Positions 16,061 through 23,912 of a stretch of DNA of 43,962 nucleotides are shown here, in pieces. The stretch comes from Candidatus Zhuqueibacterota bacterium (lineage in GTDB: Bacteria > Electryoneota > RPQS01). A model generated the notes under the pieces. It did no database searches. It had not been told where the DNA came from and saw only the letters and a program-made list of their open reading frames with translations. The translations under genes and the position numbers were made by a program. Positions within the stretch are counted from its first letter, which is position 1, and each line of letters begins with the position of its first letter. The stretch lies in NCBI GenBank assembly GCA_003818605.1, contig RPQS01000029.1, positions 1 through 43,962 of the forward strand, given 5' to 3'.

Positions 16061-16936
16061 ATGCGTGAACCGTGGAAAGAAAAGACCATTCGTCTGCTCT
16101 TATTGGGTGCAGCCATGACGGCCATCGTCATCGTGGCGCTCATTTTCGTTTTTTTAGGCAAAGAATCGCTGCCGATTGTTCATGACTCGAATGCATCCTC
16201 ACTTTTAGGAACGCGGTGGAATCCCGTCTCATTCGAGCGCCCGGTCTACGGCATGATTCCGCTGATTGTGGGCAGCGTATTAGTGACATTGCTGGCGACG
16301 CTGGTTGCTGTCCCGTTTGGAGTGATCGGGGCCGTATACATCGCGGAAGTGGCCAAACCCGCCGAGCGGGAATTCTTCAAACCATTTATCGAACTATTGG
16401 CGGGCATTCCATCGGTGGTTATCGGTTTTTTCGGACTGGTGGTACTAAGTCCGATTGTCAAGAGTCTGTTTCATTTGCAATCGGGGCAATCGGCGTTTAC
16501 GGGCGCTCTTCTATTGGCTTTAATGTCCATCCCGACGATTATCACGATTTCCGAAGACGCAATTCGCAGCGTTCCGGCTTCTTACAAGGAGGCGTCGCTG
16601 TCCTTGGGAGCAAGTCCGCTGCAGACACTATGGCGGGTTACCGTTCCCGCCGCACTATCGGGAATCATCGCGGCGGTGATGCTGGGCATCGGACGCGTTA
16701 TCGGGGAAACGATGGCGGTGATGATGGTGACCGGAAACGCCGCGATTATCACGGCGTCGCCGTTCGAATCGGTGCGGACGATGACGGCGACGATTGCCGC
16801 CGAAATGGGCGAAGTTGCTTACGGAAGTCCGCATTACCGGGCATTGTTCTGCGTGGGGATTGTTCTGCTGTTGGCGACCTTTGCCTTGAATACGATTGCG
16901 CTGCGCGTGATGAAAAAATACCGGATGGGAACATGA
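16061..16936 (+). CDS. pstC: Phosphate ABC transporter permease PstC
   Basis: A 291-residue inner-membrane permease with about six helices. Family blocks are SLLGTRWNPVSFERP, YGMIPLIVGSVLVTLLA, the helix-loop AELLAGIPSVVIGFFGLVVL-type segment, and the ABC-contacting EAA loop YKEASLSLGASPLQTLWRV. ATG at 16058 and 16061 are adjacent; no Shine-Dalgarno sequence precedes either. A longer ORF from 16004 would run through the Pho box and the terminator tail and is rejected. The absence of a ribosome site and the predicted promoter position suggest leaderless translation. The stop overlaps pstA as ATGA. Confidence 0.92.
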   Translation: MREPWKEKTIRLLLLGAAMTAIVIVALIFVFLGKESLPIVHDSNASSLLGTRWNPVSFERPVYGMIPLIVGSVLVTLLATLVAVPFGVIGAVYIAEVAKPAEREFFKPFIELLAGIPSVVIGFFGLVVLSPIVKSLFHLQSGQSAFTGALLLALMSIPTIITISEDAIRSVPASYKEASLSLGASPLQTLWRVTVPAALSGIIAAVMLGIGRVIGETMAVMMVTGNAAIITASPFESVRTMTATIAAEMGEVAYGSPHYRALFCVGIVLLLATFALNTIALRVMKKYRMGT

Positions 16937-17787
16937 CGAAGCGCAGGTATTTCGAAAAACCGATCTACTGGCTGATGCGCGCCGTCACCTACTTCATCGT
17001 GATCGTAATCGGCTACATTCTGTATGACATTGTGCGGGGCGGAATCGGGACGATTTCGTGGGAATTTTTAACGACGATGCCGAGACGGAGCGGAGCGGAA
17101 GGCGGAATTCTTCCCGTGATTATCGGCACCTTTTATCTGGTGATCGGAACCGTCGCCACGGCCCTGCCCATCGGAATGGCGGCGGCCATATATCTAACCG
17201 AATATGCGACGCAAAACCGGCTAACGCGCACGATCCGGCTGGCCATTTCCACGCTGGCGGGGATTCCATCCATCGTGTTTGGTCTTTTCGGATTGGGATT
17301 GTTCGTAATATTTTTCGGATTCAAAGCCTCGATTCTGTCGGGCAGTTTAACTTTGGCTTGCATGATTCTGCCGATTATCATCGTGTCGAGCGAAGAAGCA
17401 TTAAAAGCCGTGCCTCAGTCGTTTCGGGAAGCCAGTCTCGCTTTGGGAGCCACAAAATGGCTGACGATCCGTAAAAATGTTTTGCCGTATGCCATACCGG
17501 GAATGCTGACAGGATCCATTTTGGGCGTAGGGCGCGCGGCGGGTGAAACGGCTCCAATCCTGCTCACGGTGGCGGCGTTCTATTTACCGAAGCTGCCGGC
17601 TTCGATTTTCGATCAGGTAATGGCGCTGCCTTACCATTTGTACATTTTAGCCACTCAGCTTCCGGACGTGGACGCTGTGCGTCCGATGCAGTACGGCACG
17701 GCATTAGTGCTCATTGTTCTGGTGCTGGGCTTAAATCTTGCGGCGATTTTTCTGCGCATATATTTCAGGAGAAAATACCGGTGGTAG
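16933..17787 (+). CDS. pstA: Phosphate ABC transporter permease PstA
   Basis: A 284-residue permease that pairs with PstC. It has [16 protein letters not shown], then about six membrane helices, with family blocks [35 protein letters not shown] and the EAA-type loop [18 protein letters not shown], followed by [21 protein letters not shown]. The ATG at 16933 overlaps the pstC stop; a very long ORF beginning at 16216 in this frame is just the antecedent read-through of pstC. The stop lies 7 bases inside pstB. Confidence 0.93.
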   Translation: MTKRRYFEKPIYWLMRAVTYFIVIVIGYILYDIVRGGIGTISWEFLTTMPRRSGAEGGILPVIIGTFYLVIGTVATALPIGMAAAIYLTEYATQNRLTRTIRLAISTLAGIPSIVFGLFGLGLFVIFFGFKASILSGSLTLACMILPIIIVSSEEALKAVPQSFREASLALGATKWLTIRKNVLPYAIPGMLTGSILGVGRAAGETAPILLTVAAFYLPKLPASIFDQVMALPYHLYILATQLPDVDAVRPMQYGTALVLIVLVLGLNLAAIFLRIYFRRKYRW

Positions 17788-18587
17788 TTCCGGAATCCGT
17801 GCGAGCGATTCGACACGATGAGCGTGCGGAATCGGCGGTAAAAATACAGACGCGCAGCGTGGATTTTTTCTACGGCGACGTTCAAGCGCTGTTCAATATT
17901 TCCCTGGATGTGCAGCCGAACAGCGTTATGGCGCTGATCGGGCCGTCCGGCTGCGGAAAATCCACGTTTCTGCGCACGCTTAACCGAATGAACGATATCA
18001 TTCTCGGTACGCGGCTGACCGGTTCTGTACTGATAGATAAAACCGACATCTATGGAAGCGCCTTCAGCGTGGTCGAACTGCGCAAGCGAGTGGGAATGGT
18101 CTTTCAGAAATCGAATCCGTTTCCGAAATCCATTTTCGAGAATGTGGTGTACGGTCCGCGCATTCACGGCATACGGAATCCAGGACAGTTGGAAGAGATC
18201 GCCGAACGAAGTTTAATTCGCGCCGCGCTGTGGGATGAAGTCAAGGACAGGCTGAGCATGAACGCGATGGAGCTTTCGGGCGGTCAACAGCAGCGGTTGT
18301 GCATCGCGCGGGCTTTGGCCGTGGATCCGGAAATTCTCCTGATGGATGAACCGGCTTCGGCGCTGGATCCGCGCGCGACCGCGCGCATTGAAGACTTAAT
18401 CGGCGAACTGCGGCGGGAATACACGATTGTGATCGTGACGCACAACATGCAGCAGGCGGCGCGCGTCTCCGATGAGACCGCGTTTTTCTATGAAGGCCGA
18501 TTGATTGAGGTCGGAATCACCAAGCAGATTTTCACGAATCCGGTTCACAAGCAAACGGAAGACTATATTACCGGACGCTTCGGATAA
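17781..18587 (+). CDS. pstB: Phosphate ABC transporter ATPase PstB
   Basis: A 268-residue ATPase that powers PstCA. Walker [10 protein letters not shown] is at about 54-62, the Q-loop at [12 protein letters not shown], the signature LSGGQQQR at about 165-172, Walker B ILLMDEP at about 185-191, the D-loop SALDP and the H-loop VIVTHNMQQ. All are intact and [11 protein letters not shown] is typical of PstB. The start is a GTG at 17781 with AGGAG 9 bases upstream, overlapping pstA by 7 bases. Confidence 0.95.
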   Translation: MVVPESVRAIRHDERAESAVKIQTRSVDFFYGDVQALFNISLDVQPNSVMALIGPSGCGKSTFLRTLNRMNDIILGTRLTGSVLIDKTDIYGSAFSVVELRKRVGMVFQKSNPFPKSIFENVVYGPRIHGIRNPGQLEEIAERSLIRAALWDEVKDRLSMNAMELSGGQQQRLCIARALAVDPEILLMDEPASALDPRATARIEDLIGELRREYTIVIVTHNMQQAARVSDETAFFYEGRLIEVGITKQIFTNPVHKQTEDYITGRFG

Positions 18588-18600
18588 AGAGCAGCGAAAC

Positions 18601-19257
18601 ATGCCTAAACATTTACAGAATGATTTGGAGCGGCTGAAGAAGGCCGTTCTGGAAATCGGCACCCGCGTTGAAGAAAATCTGACGCATGCCATTGCATCGC
18701 TGACCACGCGCGACAGGGTTTTAGCGGCGAGAACGATTGACGGCGATCGCGAAATAGATCGCCGCGAAGTTCTGATCGAAGAAGAGTGTTTGAAGATCCT
18801 GGCGCTGCATCAACCGGTGGCGAAAGATCTTCGCTTTGTCGTTGCGATTCTGAAGCTTAATAACGATCTGGAACGGGTGGGCGATCTGGCCGTAAACATC
18901 GCGCAGCGCACGCTCAGCTTGACCGCCTTGGTTCCCGTACCGATTCCCGATGATCTTGCGGAAATGGCGCAAAAAGCGAGAGCGATGCTGAGGAAAAGCT
19001 TCGATGCATTAATTGAATCCGATGCACAGATGGCACGAGAGGTGTGCGCCGCCGACGATGCGGTTGACCGGCTACACAGGGATTTGTTTCAGATGCTTCA
19101 GAACGAAATCAAGAAATCGCCGCAGCTTGTCGAGGAGTATGTCCACTTGTTGTCCGTCACCCGTTATTTGGAACGGGTGGCCGATCAAGCCACAAACATT
19201 GCCGAAGACGTCATCTATATGGTTGAAGGTACTGTGGTTCGACATCATATTGAATAA
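18601..19257 (+). CDS. phoU: Phosphate signalling protein PhoU
   Basis: A 218-residue all-helical protein made of two three-helix PhoU repeats. Metal-binding acidic motifs are DREIDRREVLIEEECLKIL (repeat 1) and VCAADDAVDRLHRDLFQML (repeat 2); LAKDLRFVV-type and RYLERVADQATNIAEDVIYM segments are diagnostic. PhoU couples the Pst transporter to PhoR and restrains both when phosphate is ample. The ATG at 18601 lies 13 bases after pstB; an ORF start at 18505 lies within pstB and is rejected. It is the last gene of the pstCAB-phoU transcript, followed by a strong terminator at 19411. Confidence 0.94.
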   Translation: MPKHLQNDLERLKKAVLEIGTRVEENLTHAIASLTTRDRVLAARTIDGDREIDRREVLIEEECLKILALHQPVAKDLRFVVAILKLNNDLERVGDLAVNIAQRTLSLTALVPVPIPDDLAEMAQKARAMLRKSFDALIESDAQMAREVCAADDAVDRLHRDLFQMLQNEIKKSPQLVEEYVHLLSVTRYLERVADQATNIAEDVIYMVEGTVVRHHIE

Positions 19258-19353
19258 CCCATGGCTTCAATGGAACAGAAATACGTTGGCATACCAAATA
19301 AAACGCACTATCCCAAAACCGTTCATCCGTTTTCGCAAGATCAATATTTACAA

Positions 19354-19388
19354 GTTGATTCGGAACCGGTAGGTTAACGGTTCAAGTC
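19354..19388 (+). pseudogene. Degenerate tRNA-Thr-like 3' segment
   Basis: This stretch aligns without gaps to the anticodon-arm-to-T-arm part of the better tRNA-Thr fragment at 21897, sharing TGATTCG, AGGT and AACGGTTCA blocks, but its anticodon stem no longer pairs well and the loop reads TTCGGAA. No 5' half precedes it. It could be an old attachment-site scar; chance similarity is not excluded. Confidence 0.3.
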
Positions 19389-19410
19389 TTTTCGCGACTT
19401 GGAGTAAATG

Positions 19411-19441
19411 GCCCGTAAGGAAATAACTTACGGGCTTTTTC
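19411..19441 (+). terminator. Rho-independent terminator after phoU
   Basis: GCCCGTAAG at 19411-19419 pairs with CTTACGGGC at 19427-19435 around a 7-base loop and is followed by TTTTT. Confidence 0.9.
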
Positions 19442-19542
19442 TGCCAATCTGTCCCTAAACCATCCCCGCGTCCCGCTAAATTTTGCAGATTGGATAGGCA
19501 CGGCTGATCGGCTATTCGTAAGCAAACAATCGCAAACAGAAA

Positions 19543-19560
19543 TGGCCCGCAAAGGGGCCA
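19543..19560 (-). terminator. Possible terminator for the minus-strand HEXXH protein gene
   Basis: TGGCCC at 19543-19548 pairs with GGGCCA at 19555-19560 around 6 bases. On the minus strand the stem is followed by ATTTCTGTTTG. It lies about 165 bases beyond the stop of the gene at 19724. Confidence 0.45.
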
Positions 19561-19723
19561 ATCTGAAACCAACTTAAAATTTCGGGATGGTACGAAATTC
19601 GAACCCAATTTCACTTCAAAATCAACGGCAAGAGGAGGTCATTCGGTATAACGGCGCACAGTTGCGTGCTCACGTTTATCTTGAGCGTGAATGCCCGGCA
19701 CTGGTTTCCCAGGTCTTCTTGAT

Positions 19724-21538
19724 TCAGCGTCCCGCCGTCACACGGAACATCTTCCGGTTTTCTTCGGGCATGGGGAATGACCATTGGCAAGTCGTCTCCG
19801 ATTCAAAGCCATCGGCAAAAATGGGAAGATCGAATGGAATCCAATTGGAACCGTCACCCGATTGCCAGAACTGATAGTATTCAGCATCAATCACGGCATC
19901 CCACCAGAACTCCAGCGTCTCCTCGGCGGGATTGTACGTGATGACAAGGCTTTGCGGCGCAGGGTCAATCACCTGCTCCGGGGTCGAATACTTTTCCGTC
20001 TGAAGGTCATAAGGCATGATATATTCACCAGCCTCCAGCGGCCGCGAGAGCGGACACATCATGTCCACCGCCGGAGCCATGTGCACCTGTCCGAGCAGTT
20101 CGAACATCATTTCTCCGGTTGGATCCGTTGCCCAGACGGCAATATCATGTTCCCAGGATCCGAACAGCATGACCGCGTTATCTCCCTGCCAGGGTTGTGG
20201 CTCCCGAATAACCGGAGTGACGGCAAGAAATTGGTAGAGCGGCAAAACGAGCAGGAGATCAGCCTGCAGATCGCCGTCCGTATCCACGATGAAGTGATTC
20301 ATATCATGCGGATAGAACGCGCAGTGGATGCGCGCATCTTCCTCGAGTACCAGTACTCCCGCCCCAAAGAACTGATGCGTGGCCGGTTCGAGGCCGCGGG
20401 CATTCATCAGCGGTTCCATCCCCGGCCAGAAGGCGCTGGCGAAGACGCCCGTGATTTCGTCGGGAACTCCATCGCCGAACATAGTGTCGCTCATGCGGAG
20501 AATCTGATGATTCAGAGTGTCCAGCACATACCATTGCTCGTCCTCAGGCGATTGCATCGCAGTGTAGAAGTACATAGGCAAATAAATCGGCGGCCCGAAA
20601 TCATGGTTCCAGACCGGCGCAATCACCTGGCCGTCAAATATATCCAGCAACAGGATCCGTGCTGTCCCGGAAGCAGGAAATCCGCCGAACACCACAGCCA
20701 GAGTATGCTCCGGCGGAAGGAAGGGCGGGGCCTCGATGAAGGTAATGTCACTGGCGCGAAACGGCGAGAACGCAAAGTTGTGCATGACATCATCATCCGG
20801 ACTCAGAGACTGCAGTGAATCGCTGCCGCCAACAGCAACACTGTCATGCATCAGCCACATGAAGTGACGACCTACGCGCACCGGAAAAATAGGACGAACC
20901 AAATGTCCTTGCTGCGCCGGTGCCCGCGGTTTGGAGTATTCGGCCCATTTTTTCGCATTCTTAGTAAATTCATCGTCCGGATTACCAGGTGGCGTAGCCG
21001 TCGAGCAGTAATAGGCAGCCATGAGATTGTAGGTCGCCACTTCTTCCCGGTCATCGTTATTGCGCAACGCGGCGGTATCCTGGTTTTTATGCCACCATTC
21101 GTGGAGAAGACACGCTTCCAATTGCCGCATCCAGGCCGCAGTCCTCACCGGAGCGCCAGCCCATGCGATCAACTGCGGGTCCATGTTGATCTGATCAGCC
21201 TGAGGGCTCGGTGAACTGTCCGGGAGCGTCGAGTTTTCACCCTTCTTCAACGTCTCTGCCTCGATGTGACCGTCTGCAAGCTGTTCCAGCAAATCAAGGC
21301 CAGCGTCGTGGCAGCTAACCCAGTGCGTATCTCCTTTCGCATCCACAACGGGCAGCGTGTCGGGGGGCGGAACGGCCAGATTGATCATGGCCTGCTGAAG
21401 AGTATTCCGCTCCTGATCGGTTAGCGCACGTCCGGAGTGAGTGGGAGTTCCCGTAGCGGGATACCGAAACGCATTGGATAATGCGCAAAATAGAAAGAGC
21501 AGCGCAACAGCTGCTCCAAACCATTTAATAACTTTCAT
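19724..21538 (-). CDS. Secreted protein with HEXXH motif, unrecognised family
   Basis: A 604-residue protein starting at the ATG at 21538, which has a perfect AAGGAGG 8 bases upstream; an ORF extension to 21697 has no such site. The N terminus (KVIKWFGAAVALLFLFC) is a signal peptide. Around residue 145-150 of the mature part there is ACLLHEWWHK, an HEXXH zinc motif, followed 15 residues on by REEVATYNLMAAYY, which would supply a third Glu ligand as in gluzincin-type metalloproteases. The rest (about 200-604) has no family I recognise; it has beta-rich segments such as VVFGGFPASGTARILLLDIFDG and ends in a fibronectin-like tail, SLVITYNPAEETLEFWWDAV to FRVTAGR. A peptidase activity is an inference from the motif alone. 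It lies alone between two tRNA-like scars. Confidence 0.75.
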   Translation of the reverse strand: MKVIKWFGAAVALLFLFCALSNAFRYPATGTPTHSGRALTDQERNTLQQAMINLAVPPPDTLPVVDAKGDTHWVSCHDAGLDLLEQLADGHIEAETLKKGENSTLPDSSPSPQADQINMDPQLIAWAGAPVRTAAWMRQLEACLLHEWWHKNQDTAALRNNDDREEVATYNLMAAYYCSTATPPGNPDDEFTKNAKKWAEYSKPRAPAQQGHLVRPIFPVRVGRHFMWLMHDSVAVGGSDSLQSLSPDDDVMHNFAFSPFRASDITFIEAPPFLPPEHTLAVVFGGFPASGTARILLLDIFDGQVIAPVWNHDFGPPIYLPMYFYTAMQSPEDEQWYVLDTLNHQILRMSDTMFGDGVPDEITGVFASAFWPGMEPLMNARGLEPATHQFFGAGVLVLEEDARIHCAFYPHDMNHFIVDTDGDLQADLLLVLPLYQFLAVTPVIREPQPWQGDNAVMLFGSWEHDIAVWATDPTGEMMFELLGQVHMAPAVDMMCPLSRPLEAGEYIMPYDLQTEKYSTPEQVIDPAPQSLVITYNPAEETLEFWWDAVIDAEYYQFWQSGDGSNWIPFDLPIFADGFESETTCQWSFPMPEENRKMFRVTAGR

Positions 21539-22224
21539 GTTATTCCTCCTTGGCCGCAATGATCGCGGCCCGGAAAACGTGGGACAAAGCCCCTCGTGCT
21601 CAACCAGCACGTGCATTAACCGAATATACATCGTCAACCGCCCGATGTCAAGCGAAGATATCTGGATACTTAACTCCAATTTGATTTCGATATGCACATT
21701 GGGTACAGTTATCCAGTTGCATTTAAAAGAGTCCGAGGCTGCAATTGTAGTTAATCAGCGATGCAACTCTTTGTCCCCCAAGTAAATCATCGTCAGCTCG
21801 GACACTACCCTGACATTCCGAAGCTTTTATTCGTGAGGAACTGTTCTAAAAAGCGTCACCGCTGAAATATAAGTCTAATAATTATAAATCTGTTTGGCTG
21901 ATTCGTATTCAGCAGGTCAACGGTTCAGATCCAGCCAGCGGCTCTAAGAATATAGGCAACTTATGGAGCGGATTTCTCGTTTTATGAATTTCCTAAGCTC
22001 AATTCCTATCAAATTCTTACTGCATTTTTCAACATGATGGCAAGTTGACATTGGGTCTTGTATAGAGTATGAACCGACTTGAATTGCTGAAACCGCACGA
22101 CAGGAGGACGATCGGCGTGACAAGTATAGCAAGGGGGCCCATGAGGGAATCCCTCAGGCTGTTGAAAAGATTCTCACTTTTGGCGAGGATTTTATTATCC
22201 TTGGGCGTTTTATAAGCGGCGACG
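21539..22224. other. AT-rich gap holding a tRNA fragment
   Basis: About 690 bases with no supportable protein gene. It holds the promoter side of the HEXXH gene, a tRNA-Thr 3' fragment (21897-21945), and a perfect 7+1+7 palindrome TGAGGGA-A-TCCCTCA at 22142-22156 just before the IS1182-type remnant. Confidence 0.5.
21897..21946 (+). pseudogene. tRNA-Thr(CGT) 3' fragment, candidate attachment-site scar
   Basis: A perfect 5-bp anticodon stem GCTGA/TCAGC encloses the 7-base loop TTCGTAT with anticodon CGT (Thr). It is followed by the variable loop AGGTC, then AACGG and the T-loop TTCAGAT, and an acceptor-like GCGGCTCTA. The order and wording match the 3' half of bacterial tRNA-Thr. The T-stem no longer pairs, and no D-arm or 5' acceptor strand precedes it, so it is not a working tRNA. 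The 3' half of a tRNA gene is the usual footprint left by tyrosine-recombinase integration. Confidence 0.65.
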
Positions 22225-22230
22225 TTTAGG

Positions 22231-22832
22231 ATGCTGAAGCGTGACATGAGTCGTCCAACGGAATCGGAGTATGTCTCGGTAGATGTGCCGGTGCAGAAGG
22301 ATCATTTGTTGCGGAAGATCGAGCGGGCGATAGATTTTTCGTTCAGCCGGGAGAAGGTGGCGGGCCTCTACAGCGCGGACAACGGACATCCGGCGATTGA
22401 TCCGGTATCACCGGTTGACCGATCAGTACGTCTGTCCGGCGGGACAAGTGCCGAATTTCATGACGACGAACCGTCTGGGTTATCGCGAATACAAATCCGA
22501 CAGGGATCTGTGCGCGCACTGTCCGCTTTTAGAGTGCTGCACGCAGAGCCAAACTCATGTCAAGGTCATCACACGACACGTGTGGGAGCGCGGCTTCGCC
22601 GATGACAAAGAACTGCACGGCCATCGCTATGCCAAACGGCGCGGCTCGCCAACATTCAGGAACAAGCTCTTCTCTGCGCCGCCGCGCAAAACATCAAGAT
22701 CATCGTCCAACGGTGCGGCGGAAAGCTCCGAATCACGTTCTTCAAACTCAAAATCCTGCTTGGCATCGGGCAAACATCCATCACATCGCTCGCGCCTCCC
22801 GCACTCAAACTGATACCGCTTCCCCAGCGCTC
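22231..22832 (+). pseudogene. IS1182-family transposase, internally deleted and frameshifted
   Basis: The N-terminal part reads KDHLLRKIERAIDFSFSREK and NGHPAIDPV, the standard opening of IS1182 transposases. The next frame, from about 22400, reads DQYVCPAGQVPNFMTTNRLG, YREYKSDRDLCAHCPLLECC and VITRHVWERG, the C-terminal Cys-rich region. A further frame change near 22650 leads into NIQEQALLCAAAQNIKIIV. Family members are about 450-550 residues; roughly the central 300, including the DDE core, are absent. It is non-functional. Confidence 0.85.
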
Positions 22833-22856
22833 GCGACCCTGACGTTCTCCAAAAAC

Positions 22857-22883
22857 AAACCCCGCCTTTTTGAGGCGGGGTTT
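22857..22883. terminator. Strong GC-rich hairpin, terminator-like
   Basis: AAACCCCGCC at 22857-22866 pairs with GGCGGGGTTT at 22874-22883. On the minus strand it is followed by GTTTTTGG, so it can terminate the minus-strand 91-residue ORF; on the plus strand the T tail is poor. Confidence 0.7.
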
Positions 22884-22955
22884 GTCACTAACCTAAGCCG
22901 ATGATAAACTCACCGGCTTTTCAATGTCAGAATATCGGTACTTGTCTCGACACGA

Positions 22956-23231
22956 TCAGACCTTCAACCCCTCACTGTGTTGGTGATTGCAGTAGCCTTG
23001 GCAGGAATGACTTGCATCGGGTTTTGCAGGACCAAACACAGGTTGGAAGCCCGGAACAACAGCAGACATCTTGTTATACGCCGTAGTACCAATCCGAAGG
23101 CCGTGCTGCTCTGCGTAAAGCGAGGCTCCTTCGGCGGGCTTGTTTGTCACCCAAATTTCTCCCAACTTCGCATCGGGATGTTGACAATCCCGTGCCTTCT
23201 CCTCTACCCGCATTCGCTTTAATCCAGGCAT
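22956..23231 (-). CDS. Small hypothetical protein (91 aa)
   Basis: The ATG at 23231 is preceded by AAAAAGGAG with good spacing, and the frame is followed by a terminator-like hairpin at 22857-22883, so it has the marks of a real gene. The product is soluble with no membrane segment; it opens MPGLKRMRVEEKARDC, has GEIWVTNKPAEGASLY in the middle and ends with a His/Cys-bearing tail (SHSCQGYCNHQHSEG) that could bind metal. No family recognised. The ORF could be extended to 23345 but the extension has no ribosome site. It lies between two insertion-sequence remnants and may be cargo or a relict. Confidence 0.55.
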   Translation of the reverse strand: MPGLKRMRVEEKARDCQHPDAKLGEIWVTNKPAEGASLYAEQHGLRIGTTAYNKMSAVVPGFQPVFGPAKPDASHSCQGYCNHQHSEGLKV

Positions 23232-23328
23232 GTATACTCCTTTTTCTAAACACTCGCAATTGCACGAAAGACAAGCCCCTATTTGCATAAGGGTATACAA
23301 TATACGCATAATATATGTAAAATCCAAG

Positions 23329-23365
23329 AGAAAGCCGATGATCAAACGCCGGCTTTCTTATTATA
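23329..23365 (+). terminator. Terminator-like hairpin
   Basis: AGAAAGCCG at 23329-23337 pairs with CGGCTTTCT at 23350-23358 across a 12-base loop, followed by TATTATAA. No plus-strand gene ends just before it, so its client is not visible. Confidence 0.5.
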
Positions 23366-23414
23366 ATGTCAGTTTTCAAATCTTACACAACATCAAATAA
23401 TTTTCGAATCAAAT

Positions 23415-23912
23415 TGAAGTGCACCCCTCAGGCTAAACACGATCTCCAAGAAAGATTGTTTTAAGGGGAGGAGAAAGAGGAGCCGTGGATGCCGCGCACG
23501 AAACGGAGATTTACAGAACGCGCTTTGGAATGCGCGCTGGCGCTGCGCAGCCCGTCCCCCAGCGCATCCATCACAGTGATCAGAGCGTGCAGTATGGTTG
23601 CCATGCCTACACCGATCTCTTGAAGCAGCATGGCTTCCGAATCAGCATGAGCCGCAAGGCCAACCCCTGGGACGACGCGCAGGCTGAAAGCTTCATAGCC
23701 ACGCTCAAAAAAGAAGAAGTCTACCTGTTATCGCACCGTCGAAGAGGCGCGGCGCCATATCCAGCACGTTTTCGACCAAATCTACAATCCTAATCGGCTG
23801 CACTCAAGCCATGGGTACGTGCCGCCCGATGAGTACAGACTTCAATTCAATCAAACCCGCCCCGATGCCTAAGCTACTTGGATACCGTGTCTAAAAAATG
23901 GGGTGCAGTCCA
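23415..23912 (+). mobile_element. IS3-family element, internally deleted, with both inverted repeats
   Basis: The left end TGAAGTGCACCCC...TAAACACGATCTCCAAG (23415-23450) matches the reverse complement of the right end TGGACTGCACCCC...TTAGACACGGTATCCAAG (23877-23912): GTGCACCCC/CTGCACCCC, TA-ACACG and TCCAAG are shared in register. The element is about 500 bases, against 1.2-1.5 kb for intact IS3 members. AATT occurs at both outer edges and may be a target duplication or part of the repeats. Confidence 0.8.
23489..23872 (+). pseudogene. IS3-family transposase remnant (orfA start joined to orfB end)
   Basis: An ATG at 23489 after a GGAGGAGAAAGAGG leader starts MPRTKRRFTE, the usual opening of orfA. 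After about 20 codons the sequence jumps to the end of orfB: HHSDQSVQYGCHAYTDLLKQ, then NPWDDAQAESFIATLKKEEV with the catalytic Glu. A frameshift near 23735 is followed by HVFDQIYNPNRLHS and PPDEYRLQFNQTRPDA ending at TAA 23872. The first two DDE aspartates and most of both genes are lost, so the element cannot move by itself. Confidence 0.85.

Larger units (their letters stand above)
19258..19723. other. Intergenic region downstream of phoU
   Basis: About 470 bases with no convincing gene. It holds a tRNA-like sequence near 19354-19388, the phoU terminator (19411-19440), a hairpin that suits the minus-strand gene (19543-19560) and a near-palindrome at 19589-19605 of unknown meaning. Confidence 0.5.
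22155..22930 (+). mobile_element. IS1182-family insertion sequence remnant
   Basis: The stretch holds both ends of an IS1182-type transposase with the middle missing (see the pseudogene entry). TTGAAAAG at 22162-22169 and its reverse complement at 22917-22924 flank the coding remnant and could be what is left of terminal inverted repeats, but 8 bases are too few to be sure of the boundaries. Confidence 0.5.

Noticed and set aside
16216-16932. Upstream extension of the pstA frame across pstC
   Set aside because: The text is Arg/Gly/Asp-rich nonsense until 16933, where PstA homology begins at an ATGA junction.
19589-19605. Near-palindrome GGTACGAAATTCGAACC and a TTCGAA-like T-loop on the minus strand
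   Set aside because: Flanking bases do not fold as a tRNA arm and no partner element is visible; left as unexplained.
19784-20818. A 344-codon plus-strand ORF opposite the HEXXH protein
   Set aside because: Arg/His-rich shadow with no ribosome site; the minus-strand gene has a perfect one and a signal peptide.
21897-21946. Working tRNA-Thr gene
   Set aside because: No D-arm or 5' acceptor strand upstream, and the T-stem does not pair; only a fragment is supported.
22142-22156. Perfect 15-base palindrome as the left end of the IS1182 remnant
   Set aside because: No matching sequence was found at the right side, so it cannot be assigned as a terminal repeat.
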